In this document: in pieces, positions 1-5,688 of the stretch
Position numbering within the stretch: position 1 is the first letter of the stretch
Layout of the letters: each line of letters starts with the position of its first letter
Source: 2011-GWA2-47-8b sp964361325
GTDB lineage: Bacteria; Patescibacteriota; Minisyncoccia; UBA6257; WO2-44-18
Length of the DNA stretch: 10,822 nt
Reading direction: 5' to 3'
Assembly: GCA_964361325.1 (NCBI GenBank)
Contig: CAYHZT010000015.1
Span: 1 to 10,822, forward strand
Notes under the pieces: generated by a model
Told to the model about the DNA's origin: nothing
Databases searched by the model: none
Seen by the model: the letters and a program-made list of their open reading frames with translations, nothing else
Program-made: the position numbers and the translations under genes

Positions 1-28
1 CTTTCCCTACACGACGCTCTTCCGATCT
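1..28. other. Illumina TruSeq adapter remnant (not genomic)
   Basis: Bases 1-28 match the last 28 bases of the standard Illumina TruSeq/Universal read-1 adapter, ending in the familiar GCTCTTCCGATCT. This is untrimmed library sequence fused to the contig end. It truncates the small leftward gene that follows and supplies that frame with a false stop codon at bases 7-9. Confidence 0.97.
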
Positions 29-246
29 TGGCCGGTAGCCCAAACAGGGGAATGGTTTACATCCGTAACGGGCGCGCTGGGAGTAGAGATGATAACGGTG
101 TTAGAGGAACTGGATTTATAGCAATGACTCGGATGAAAAACACATTCAATACGCTTAATAATGGAAATAGCCTCAGCTTTATTAGCGAACGTGAAATTTC
201 CCAAGATAATTACTGTTAAAGCGACAAAAATAATGACTTTTTTCAT
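29..246 (-). CDS. Small exported protein, N-terminal part only, cut by the contig end
   Basis: I do not recognise this gene. The ATG at 244-246 opens MKKVIIFVAL and a hydrophobic stretch to about residue 19, followed by NKAEA, which looks like a signal peptidase I site near residue 26. The mature part carries two cysteines (about residues 35 and 42, ECVFHPSHC), then a Ser/Thr/Pro-rich stretch. Only residues 1-72 are genomic; the frame then runs into adapter, so the C-terminus is unknown. I chose this start over an in-frame upstream ATG at 357 because the signal peptide begins here and a consensus promoter lies at 265-293, which would give a leader of about 12 nt. No Shine-Dalgarno site is visible. 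Signal peptide and export are inferred; function is unknown. Confidence 0.65.
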
Positions 247-264
247 ATTTGTAGTATGGAGGCT

Positions 265-293
265 ATTATAATACCAATAAAAGAATATGTCAA
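265..293 (-). promoter_or_regulatory. Consensus sigma70-type promoter, leftward
   Basis: On the minus strand there is TTGACA (bases 288-293), a 17-nt spacer and TATAAT (bases 265-270), a perfect match to the vegetative consensus at both boxes. The expected start of transcription is near base 258, about 12 nt before the ATG at 246. It is back to back with the rightward promoter at 298-326. Confidence 0.78.
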
Positions 294-297
294 GCCC

Positions 298-326
298 TTG
301 ACAAAACAGGCCTTCTATACTACAAT
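298..326 (+). promoter_or_regulatory. Near-consensus sigma70-type promoter, rightward
   Basis: On the plus strand there is TTGACA (298-303), a 17-nt spacer and TACAAT (321-326), one mismatch from consensus. Transcription should start near 333, leaving a leader of about 78 nt before the ORFan at 411. Its -35 box and that of the leftward promoter form the palindrome TGTCAAGCCCTTGACA (288-303). Confidence 0.7.
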
Positions 327-410
327 ACGTGCATAGTACATTGAAAGAGCGGCACATTCTAAGTTTCGCCTGTAGCGAGATGGAGAGTTGGCCAATTTTG
401 GGGATTTTAT

Positions 411-842
411 ATGGGACAAAACGCAGTTCTTGCCGTCAGTCCTGACCGGTCCTTCGTCCGCGATATGACGAGTTTGGCGATGAGGTGCGGTTGGAAGCTG
501 GTGAGCGACGCGCAGTACAAAGCCGGCAAGGTGGAGCTCATCGGATTTCTCCGGCCTCGCGAAATCTCGGTGTGCGGCGTTGAGGTGGCCAACCGGGCCA
601 TCAGACTCAATGCCAACCCCGGCCAGCGGCACCTCGAAGCGTTCCTTGCCAAGTACGAGCGCTGGGCCCCGCCGAAGTGCGTCGACTACATCGCCTTTCC
701 CGGAACGGTTTGGCAGAACGAGGACCGTCTTCGCAGCGTTCTGACACTTTGCTGGAACGGCGAGCGGTGGCATCTGGACCTCGTCCGTCTTGACGGCGGC
801 TGGCGTCCCCGCGGTTGTCTGTTGCGTCCCTGTAGCGAATAA
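411..842 (+). CDS. ORFan protein, 143 aa, Cys- and Trp-rich
   Basis: I do not recognise this family. The ATG at 411 opens a 143-residue soluble-looking protein with no signal peptide or membrane segment. It has six Cys (26, 55, 90, 114, 136, 141) and six Trp (28, 85, 101, 115, 120, 131), with a basic, Trp-rich C-terminal third suggestive of beta strands. No clear CxxC metal site is seen. The gene stands alone as a transcription unit: a good promoter at 298-326 and a strong terminator at 848-879. Only a weak purine stretch (GGGGA, 400-404) precedes the start. Its base composition is visibly richer in GC than the flanking genes, with codons mostly ending in C or G, and this argues that the frame is really coding. 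It could be horizontally acquired or a highly expressed lineage-specific gene. Confidence 0.7.
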   Translation: MGQNAVLAVSPDRSFVRDMTSLAMRCGWKLVSDAQYKAGKVELIGFLRPREISVCGVEVANRAIRLNANPGQRHLEAFLAKYERWAPPKCVDYIAFPGTVWQNEDRLRSVLTLCWNGERWHLDLVRLDGGWRPRGCLLRPCSE

Positions 843-847
843 CTCCA

Positions 848-879
848 AGCCCTCTGATGAAAATCGGAGGGCTTTTTTT
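848..879 (+). terminator. Intrinsic terminator after the ORFan
   Basis: The stem AGCCCTCTGA (848-857) pairs with TCGGAGGGCT (864-873), 10 pairs including one G-U, around a 6-nt loop. A run of seven T (873-879) follows. It lies 5 nt after the stop codon at 840-842. Confidence 0.88.
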
Positions 880-935
880 ATTCTCCAATCCGCCCCGTTG
901 CAAGTTTCTATTTATGGTTTAGCATAAAGTTTATT

Positions 936-2117
936 ATGGTAAGGCGAACGATTTTTTTGGCTTTGGGTTCGGTCGCGGTGTTGGCGGCTATTTTCATAAT
1001 TACAAAAACCAGGCTTCCCTGGCTTGATCCGATTCCGCAGGTCGCGGTGTTGAAAAAGATTATTCAGCCCGGTGTCACTTTTAGCGACGTTGCCAGAGAG
1101 GCCGGTATTGCTACCGACACCACCAATCAATTGTTGAAAAGCGCTAAGGTAAAATATGATCTGGCGCGCATTGTCAGCGGCCGGGAACTTGCTTTCATTT
1201 TTGATAATCTCACCGGCGAAGTCCAGGGATTGGTTTACAACATAGACAGCGAAGAGCGGCTAACGGTTAATAAAACGGAAACGGAGTGGGAAGCGGAAGT
1301 GGAAAAAATTCCGTACGAAGTCAGGGAAAAGGAAGCAAAGGGCACGATTGAAACTTCATTATTCGCGGCGATGGATTCTCAAGGATTGGATGATCGGCTT
1401 ACTTTGGCGTTGGCGGAAACCTTTGCTTGGCAGATTGATTTTGCCGCTGATATCCGGACAGGGGACAGTTTCAAAGTGATTTACGAAGACCGCTATCTTG
1501 ACGGCAAGTACGTGATGCCCGGAAAAATTTTGGCGGCGGAATTTATTAACGACGGCGCGACTTTCAAAGGATTTTGGTTTTCCGGCAGTAAGAAAACTCG
1601 CGCCGGCTTTTACGACGAAGCGGGAAATTCTCTTCAAAAGATATTTTTAAAGTCCCCGTTGCAATATAAATACATCAGTTCGGGATTTAGTTATGGCCGC
1701 CTGAATCCGGTTACAAAAAAAGTTGCTCCGCACCGCGGCATTGATTACGCTGCTAATTATGGCACGCCAGCGGTAAGTATCGGCGATGGCACGGTGGTGC
1801 AAGCCGGCTGGAACGGCCCGTACGGCATTTCGGCCTTGGTGAGACACAATGAAACTTACAGTAGCCGTTATGGCCACTTTCAAAGCTTAGCCAAAGGCAT
1901 AAAAGTCGGCGCCAAAGTTAAACAGGGCCAGATAGTGGGTTATGTCGGCGCCACCGGCGAGGCGACCGGACCGCACCTTCATTTTGAAATTCACAAGTTC
2001 GGCGCCTTAGTGGATCCTTTTAAAATCGCGGTGCCGCCCGGCGAACCGGTTGCCGATGAAGATAAAGCGGAATTTGAAAAACTCGCTAAACTATTTAGTG
2101 AACGGCTTGTTAAATAA
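936..2117 (+). CDS. Membrane-anchored M23 peptidoglycan endopeptidase (MepM/Csd3-like)
   Basis: Zinc metallopeptidase expected to cut peptide cross-links in peptidoglycan outside the cytoplasmic membrane. An N-terminal membrane anchor or signal (about residues 5-23) is followed by an OapA/LysM-like region (about 45-110), a Csd3-N2-like middle domain (about 137-215) and the M23 catalytic domain (about 245-363). The LytM-type ligands are all present: H266 and D270 in HRGID, and H349 in HLHF, with catalytic-type H314 (YGHF) and H347. The block SGFSYGRLNPVTKKVAPHRG is characteristic of the MepM/ShyA group. At 393 residues it is close to family length, and a Glu/Lys-rich tail follows the domain. 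No clear Shine-Dalgarno site precedes the ATG; a poor promoter (TTGCAA 898-903, TAGCAT 920-925) may lie upstream. Its last 27 bases overlap the convergent glycosyltransferase. Active-site completeness suggests a working enzyme; exact cleavage specificity is unknown. Confidence 0.92.
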   Translation: MVRRTIFLALGSVAVLAAIFIITKTRLPWLDPIPQVAVLKKIIQPGVTFSDVAREAGIATDTTNQLLKSAKVKYDLARIVSGRELAFIFDNLTGEVQGLVYNIDSEERLTVNKTETEWEAEVEKIPYEVREKEAKGTIETSLFAAMDSQGLDDRLTLALAETFAWQIDFAADIRTGDSFKVIYEDRYLDGKYVMPGKILAAEFINDGATFKGFWFSGSKKTRAGFYDEAGNSLQKIFLKSPLQYKYISSGFSYGRLNPVTKKVAPHRGIDYAANYGTPAVSIGDGTVVQAGWNGPYGISALVRHNETYSSRYGHFQSLAKGIKVGAKVKQGQIVGYVGATGEATGPHLHFEIHKFGALVDPFKIAVPPGEPVADEDKAEFEKLAKLFSERLVK

Positions 2118-2801
2118 AATTACCCAGACAAAGTTCATAAAGTAGCGGAAGGTAGTCATAAAAAAACCTTGTTTTTTGAAACGCCGCGGAGAAGCGTAGA
2201 CCGTCAGCTTATGTGTAAACAGCATACGTCCGACTTTGCGGAGACGTTTGCCGGTGCTGACATCGTCTCCGAAGAATTTGAATTGAGTGTCAAAACCGCC
2301 TGCCTGTTTTAATTTTTCCCGCCACGCCGCAAGATTGCCGCCCAACACCACGCCGCCGGCGCCTAATAGGTAATGAACAAAGAAATAAATCGGGTAAGCA
2401 AAAACCAGAAAAATATTAAACGTCATAAAACCGCCGAACCAGCCCAGTTCCCTATAATGGTAGGCGCCGCTTACGCCGGAAACGTTTTTTCTGGCCAGAT
2501 ATTTTATCGCAGTCGCGCTCCAATTTTCCGGAAGCCAGTTGTCGGCGTCAATAAAAGCGACGATATCGCCCGTTGCCGATTCAAATCCGGTTTGGCGCGC
2601 CCGATTGGTGCCCGGTACCGCTTCTTTTAAAACTCGGGTTTTGGGGTAGGCAGAGGCCACTGCCACGGTGTCATCGGCGCTGCCGTTATCTACCACTATT
2701 ATTTCTTTGACCAATTCCGCGGGTTGCTTTAAAATGGCCTCTATGGTCTTTCCTATGTTTTCCGCTTCATTGCGGGCAGGAATGATAAAAGATATTGTCA
2801 T
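2091..2801 (-). CDS. Family 2 glycosyltransferase (GT-A fold), membrane-associated
   Basis: Predicted inverting sugar transferase acting at the cytoplasmic face of the membrane, probably on a lipid-linked acceptor; donor and product cannot be read from sequence. The N-terminus MTISFIIPARNEAENIG is the classic GT2 opening. VVDNGSADDT (36-45) matches the nucleotide-binding loop, D85-A86-D87 is the metal-binding DxD, and GDDVSTGKRL (178-187) corresponds to the catalytic acidic motif with the following G-x-R-L. A hydrophobic segment at about 124-146 may embed in the membrane, and a second weaker one lies near the C-terminus (about 214-230). Length 236 is normal for a compact GT2. The ATG lies in CATG (2799-2802), shared with the start of the divergent gene, so its promoter must sit inside that gene. 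The 3' end overlaps the M23 gene. Confidence 0.9.
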   Translation of the reverse strand: MTISFIIPARNEAENIGKTIEAILKQPAELVKEIIVVDNGSADDTVAVASAYPKTRVLKEAVPGTNRARQTGFESATGDIVAFIDADNWLPENWSATAIKYLARKNVSGVSGAYHYRELGWFGGFMTFNIFLVFAYPIYFFVHYLLGAGGVVLGGNLAAWREKLKQAGGFDTQFKFFGDDVSTGKRLRKVGRMLFTHKLTVYASPRRFKKQGFFMTTFRYFMNFVWVILFNKPFTK

Positions 2802-3120
2802 GAGATTATTTTTAGGAGTATTTGGAGCGAGCTTTGTTATGCTCGGTATTGCTACCGTCTTATTTTACATTCATTTGGGCGGAGCTGGCAACGTTCTCGT
2901 GGTTAATTTCGACGGTTTCAAGGGGATTAATTTTTTAGGAAATTCCAGCGATGTTTTAGGGATTCTCCTTACGGGATTTTCGATTTTGGCAATAAATATT
3001 CTTTTGTCGTGGGGATTGTATCAACGAAATAAATTTTTGGCGCATCTTTTACCTTTCGCCACGCTTTTTTTATCCTTATTGCTTTTAATCGTGGTGGCCG
3101 TTATAATATCAGTTAATTAA
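2800..3120 (+). CDS. Small membrane protein upstream of rplU, 106 aa
   Basis: Family not recognised. From the ATG at 2800 the protein has three hydrophobic segments (about residues 3-24, 47-68 and 76-104) and a polar stretch between the first two containing NVLVVNFDGFKGINFLG. This gives a small polytopic membrane protein. The open frame extends upstream, but that part is the reverse complement of conserved glycosyltransferase coding sequence, so I chose the internal ATG at 2800; an ATG at 2782 would add six residues. The stop codon is 5 nt before rplU, so the two are almost certainly co-transcribed. No convincing Shine-Dalgarno site is visible. Function is unknown. Confidence 0.75.
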   Translation: MRLFLGVFGASFVMLGIATVLFYIHLGGAGNVLVVNFDGFKGINFLGNSSDVLGILLTGFSILAINILLSWGLYQRNKFLAHLLPFATLFLSLLLLIVVAVIISVN

Positions 3121-3125
3121 CAAGT

Positions 3126-3443
3126 ATGACTACTACTTTCGCGGTTATCGAAACGGGCGGAAAACAATACAAAGTTGCCGCCGGACAAAAACTGAAAATA
3201 GAGAAGTTGGAAATCGAAGCCGGCAAGGGCTTGGTTTTTGATAAAGTATTAATGATTGCGAACGGAGAGGATGTTAAAATCGGCGCGCCTTACGTTGACG
3301 GCGCGAAGGTAGACGCTAAAGTTCTTAAGCAGGGTCATGCCAGAACGGTTGTTGTTTTCAAATATCATTCCAAAACCCGCTATCGCAAGAAAAAAGGACA
3401 CCGTCAGCTTTTCACCGAAGTGGAAATTACCGGTATTAAATAA
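3126..3443 (+). CDS. rplU: 50S ribosomal protein bL21
   Basis: Structural protein of the large ribosomal subunit that binds 23S rRNA. The sequence shows the family pattern throughout: FAVIETGGKQYKV at the start, VLMIANGEDVKIGAPYVDGA in the centre, and the basic RNA-binding segment FKYHSKTRYRKKKGHRQ followed by FTEVEITGI at the end. At 105 residues it is full length. It starts 5 nt after the small membrane protein gene and is followed by a strong terminator. rpmA (bL27), its usual downstream partner, is not here. Confidence 0.97.
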   Translation: MTTTFAVIETGGKQYKVAAGQKLKIEKLEIEAGKGLVFDKVLMIANGEDVKIGAPYVDGAKVDAKVLKQGHARTVVVFKYHSKTRYRKKKGHRQLFTEVEITGIK

Positions 3444-3488
3444 AAAATTTAATAAAAATCCCCGACGTAGCGTCGGGGATTTTGTTTT
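3444..3488. terminator. Bidirectional intrinsic terminator between rplU and the small minus-strand gene
   Basis: Bases 3455-3467 pair with 3471-3483: the core ATCCCCGACG/CGTCGGGGAT plus flanking A-T pairs, with a 3-nt loop. T-rich sequence follows on the plus strand (3480-3488) and, read leftward, on the minus strand (complement of 3444-3458). It therefore serves rplU from the left and the 58-residue gene from the right. Confidence 0.88.
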
Positions 3489-3665
3489 CTAGAAAAGGTA
3501 CCCATTTCCTTTGGCCACCGAAACGGTGCCGCCCATCGCGAACAATCCGCCAAGCACCCACCAGAAAGGTTCGGTGTTGGGGTCGTGGTCAAATCCGGCG
3601 TAAATGCCGGCTCCGGTCATTGCCAAGGCGATGACTGCAGTCACTACCACTAGGAACTTCTTCAT
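3489..3665 (-). CDS. 58-residue membrane protein with strong ribosome binding site
   Basis: Short gene read leftward from the ATG at 3663-3665 to TAG at 3489-3491. The protein starts MKKFLVVVTAVIALAMTGAG, a signal-anchor-like helix, then a short acidic loop (YAGFDHDPNTEPF, about 22-34), then a second hydrophobic stretch (about 35-51, WWVLGGLFAMGGTVSVA), ending KGNGYLF. This suggests a two-helix membrane peptide, or a signal peptide plus one helix. Evidence for coding is the near-perfect AAGGAGG four bases before the ATG, C-ending codon choice (TTC, TAC, GAC, ATC, ACC), and a terminator beginning right at the stop. Function is unknown. Codon style resembles the ORFan at 411-842 rather than recR or rplU. 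Confidence 0.8.
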   Translation of the reverse strand: MKKFLVVVTAVIALAMTGAGIYAGFDHDPNTEPFWWVLGGLFAMGGTVSVAKGNGYLF

Positions 3666-3669
3666 AGGC

Positions 3670-3676
3670 CCTCCTT
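3670..3676 (-). promoter_or_regulatory. Strong Shine-Dalgarno site
   Basis: Read on the minus strand, AAGGAGG is followed by GCCT and then the ATG at 3665. It is by far the best ribosome binding site in the window, where most genes have none visible, and it fixes the start of the 58-residue gene. Confidence 0.82.
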
Positions 3677-3690
3677 AAAGATCTGCCCCA

Positions 3691-3720
3691 AAGGTAGCAC
3701 ACCCGTGGAGTATTTATCAA
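3691..3720 (-). promoter_or_regulatory. Weak candidate promoter for the 58-residue gene
   Basis: On the minus strand TTGATA (3715-3720) lies 18 nt from TACCTT (3691-3696), which is preceded by TGTGC and so resembles an extended -10. The -10 box is poor (3 of 6). A start near 3684 would give a leader of about 19 nt holding the Shine-Dalgarno site. Read-through from recR is the alternative. Confidence 0.25.
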
Positions 3721-3725
3721 CTTAT

Positions 3726-4295
3726 TTATACCCGGTTTTCCAGCGCGCTCCCGAGCGTTTCTTCATCGGCAAATTCAATTTCGCCGCCGGTCGGAATACC
3801 GCGCCCCAAGCGCGTGATTTTTTTCGCGACGCCTTTTAGCTCTTGAGTAATCAACTCGGCGTTTAAGTCGCCGTAGCCGTTGGGATTAATCGCCAGAATT
3901 ACTTCGTCGGCGTTTTTAATAGTTTTAAGCCGGAGTTTTTGAACACTGTTGAGCGTATCACCTCTTTTTAAATATCCAAGAACCAAATAACGGCCGAAAA
4001 ACTTCTTGGCTTTTTCCAAAGAAATCAAATCCGTTTCTTTTTCAACAATCGCAATCAGGTTTTGATTGCGTCGCGCGTCGGAACAAATATCGCAGGTTTC
4101 GTTTCCGGAGGTTGAGTTGAAGCAGATTTTGCAAATTCTAAGCGCGTCTAGCCCCAGAATCGCTTTGGCCGTTTCGGCAACGGCGGATTTGCCCTGATTA
4201 AAAATATGAAATGCCAAGCGGGTGGCTTGGCGCGGCCCAATACCTGGCAAAGCGGCAAATACATCAACAAATTTTTTAATTGGTTCAGGCGCCAT
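3726..4295 (-). CDS. recR: Recombination mediator protein RecR
   Basis: Acts in the RecFOR pathway, helping load RecA on gapped single-stranded DNA. The order of parts is typical: helix-hairpin-helix near the N-terminus (LPGIGPRQATRLAFHI, 16-31), a four-cysteine zinc finger (C55, C58, C68, C71), a Toprim domain from about residue 80 with E85 in IAIVEKETDL, and the diagnostic C-terminus RLGRGIPTGGEIEFADEETL. Length 189 is slightly shorter than the usual ~200. The middle segment YLVLGYLKRGDTLNS replaces the more common H-V-L-x-G-x-x-S-P pattern and is divergent. It starts inside the end of dnaB (11-nt overlap), which implies co-transcription and translational coupling. recF and recO are not in the window. 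Confidence 0.95.
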   Translation of the reverse strand: MAPEPIKKFVDVFAALPGIGPRQATRLAFHIFNQGKSAVAETAKAILGLDALRICKICFNSTSGNETCDICSDARRNQNLIAIVEKETDLISLEKAKKFFGRYLVLGYLKRGDTLNSVQKLRLKTIKNADEVILAINPNGYGDLNAELITQELKGVAKKITRLGRGIPTGGEIEFADEETLGSALENRV

Positions 4296-5631
4296 TGGAG
4301 TGAAAACTGTCTATAGATTTAAAAGTGGCTTTTTGTTCGTCAAACTTTAATTTAACGACGCCCAACGGCCCGTTGCGGTGTTTGGAGACGATTATTTCCG
4401 CCGTGCCCTGTTCTTCCGGGGTCGGATTCATTTTTTCGCGGTCTTTTCTGTACAAGAACATAACTACGTCGGCATCCTGTTCTATGGAGCCGGAATCGCG
4501 AAGGTCCGCAAGACGGGGTACCTTACTTTCTCTTTGTTCCACTTGGCGGGAAAGCTGAGAAACGGCGATAACAGGCACGTTTAATTCTCTTGCCAAGCCT
4601 TTAATGTTGCGGGAAATCTCCGTTATCTGTTGCACGATATTATCGGAGTTGGTGCGCGGTTGAATAAGCTGGAGATAGTCGATAACCAACAAACTTAAGC
4701 CATGTTCGGCTTGTAATCTTCGCGCCATGGAGCGCATTTGCAGAATGTTGGGCATCGGCGTGTCGTCTATGAAAATCGGCGCCCGTGAAAACGTGTCCAG
4801 GGCTTTTTGGATAAGTTCAAAATCGACTTCGCTGTTTACCCGGCCGGTGCGCAAAGAGGAGAGGGGAACCGTTGACTCCGCGGAAATTAAACGATCCATA
4901 ATCTGTTCTCGGGACATTTCCAAGGAGAAAAATCCGACCGGTTTATTTTCTTTAATGGCGACGTGTCGCGCGATATCCAATACAAAAGAAGTTTTACCGA
5001 GAGACGGGCGCGCGCCCACGACAAGCATATCCGAACCGCGAAGCCCCGACAAAATCTGATCCAGGCCGGCGAAGCCGGTACTTAAACCGCCAAGCGGTTT
5101 TTCGCCGTTGTGCATTTTCTCGAATCGTTCGTAAGCTTTCGGCAGTTCTTCTTTGATATGAATGAATCGCTGAGGCACGGAACGCTGGGAAATCGCGAAT
5201 ATTTTTTGTTCAATTTCATCCAGCGTTTCTTCCAAGTCGTTCGTCGTGTCAAAGGCTTTTTCGGAAATGTCGGCGGAGGCGTGAATGAGATCGCGTAAAA
5301 CTTTTTTCTCTTTGACCAGCTTGGCATAGTGGCCAACATTGGTTGCCGAAGGCACCGAATCCACCAACTTACTTAAATAAGTGGAACCGCCGACGTCTTT
5401 CAGCGAAGCTTTTTCTTTCAGGTCATTACTGACCGTCATAATGTCTATCGGCTGGCGTTTTTCAAAAAGCCGCATTATCGATTCATAAATCGCGCCGTTT
5501 TGCGGATGGTAAAAATCTTCCGGAAGAAGAACGTCCGCTACCTGAATGATGGCGTTTTTATCTATCAATAAAGAACCTAAAACAGATTGCTCTGCTTCTT
5601 GGTTCTGGGGCGGTAGTTTTATCTTTGTCAT
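4285..5631 (-). CDS. dnaB: Replicative DNA helicase DnaB
   Basis: Hexameric 5'-3' helicase that unwinds DNA at the replication fork. Counting from the ATG at 5631 (448 residues), the N-terminal domain (about 5-110, with QNQEAEQSVLGSLL) is followed by a linker and the RecA-like motor. Walker A is GARPSLGKT (206-214), the catalytic Glu is E238 in FFSLEMS, Walker B is LLVIDYLQL (314-322), and the arginine finger is R419 in KHRNGPLG. The length is normal and no intein interrupts the motor. An in-frame TTG one codon upstream would add only one Met; I preferred ATG. A GATAAT box lies 9 nt upstream. It overlaps recR and follows cysS after a 57-nt gap. Confidence 0.97.
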   Translation of the reverse strand: MTKIKLPPQNQEAEQSVLGSLLIDKNAIIQVADVLLPEDFYHPQNGAIYESIMRLFEKRQPIDIMTVSNDLKEKASLKDVGGSTYLSKLVDSVPSATNVGHYAKLVKEKKVLRDLIHASADISEKAFDTTNDLEETLDEIEQKIFAISQRSVPQRFIHIKEELPKAYERFEKMHNGEKPLGGLSTGFAGLDQILSGLRGSDMLVVGARPSLGKTSFVLDIARHVAIKENKPVGFFSLEMSREQIMDRLISAESTVPLSSLRTGRVNSEVDFELIQKALDTFSRAPIFIDDTPMPNILQMRSMARRLQAEHGLSLLVIDYLQLIQPRTNSDNIVQQITEISRNIKGLARELNVPVIAVSQLSRQVEQRESKVPRLADLRDSGSIEQDADVVMFLYRKDREKMNPTPEEQGTAEIIVSKHRNGPLGVVKLKFDEQKATFKSIDSFHSNGA

Positions 5632-5632
5632 C

Positions 5633-5688
5633 AATTTCTAATTATCCAGACCAAATCCCAATCAGATAAATTAGAAATTAGGAATTGG
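5633..5688. repeat. 7-nt-period AT repeat and inverted repeat between cysS and dnaB
   Basis: Bases 5668-5688 read AAATTAG, AAATTAG, GAATTGG, three heptads lying directly against the cysS stop codon (5689-5691). AATTTCTAATT at 5633-5643 is an exact inverted copy of AATTAGAAATT at 5668-5678, so a stem of 11 A/T-rich pairs could form across the gap. Confidence 0.6.
5641..5646 (-). promoter_or_regulatory. Candidate -10 box just upstream of dnaB
   Basis: GATAAT on the minus strand, one mismatch from TATAAT, ends 9 nt before the dnaB ATG. The -35 region is poor (TTATCT at 17-nt spacing). If used, the mRNA leader would be only 2-3 nt, in line with the other short-leader promoters here. AT-rich surroundings make chance occurrence likely enough. 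Confidence 0.25.

Noticed and set aside
28..219. Open frame of 63 codons on the plus strand at the contig end
   Set aside because: It begins at the adapter junction and is antisense to the signal-peptide gene, with no family resemblance and no promoter of its own.
388..395. Palindrome TTGGCCAA upstream of the ORFan start
   Set aside because: An 8-bp palindrome is common by chance and nothing else points to an operator.
315..848. Long open frames on the minus strand (315-848, 407-652, 607-903) opposite the ORFan
   Set aside because: GC-rich codons suppress stops on the opposite strand. The promoter, terminator and codon bias favour the plus-strand frame, and the antisense frame runs through the promoter and terminator region.
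2668..2799. Upstream extension of the small membrane protein by 44 residues
   Set aside because: This part is the reverse complement of conserved glycosyltransferase coding sequence. The hydrophobic N-terminus begins naturally at the ATG at 2800.
4285..5631. Possible intein in dnaB
   Set aside because: The helicase motifs run without interruption and the length is normal.
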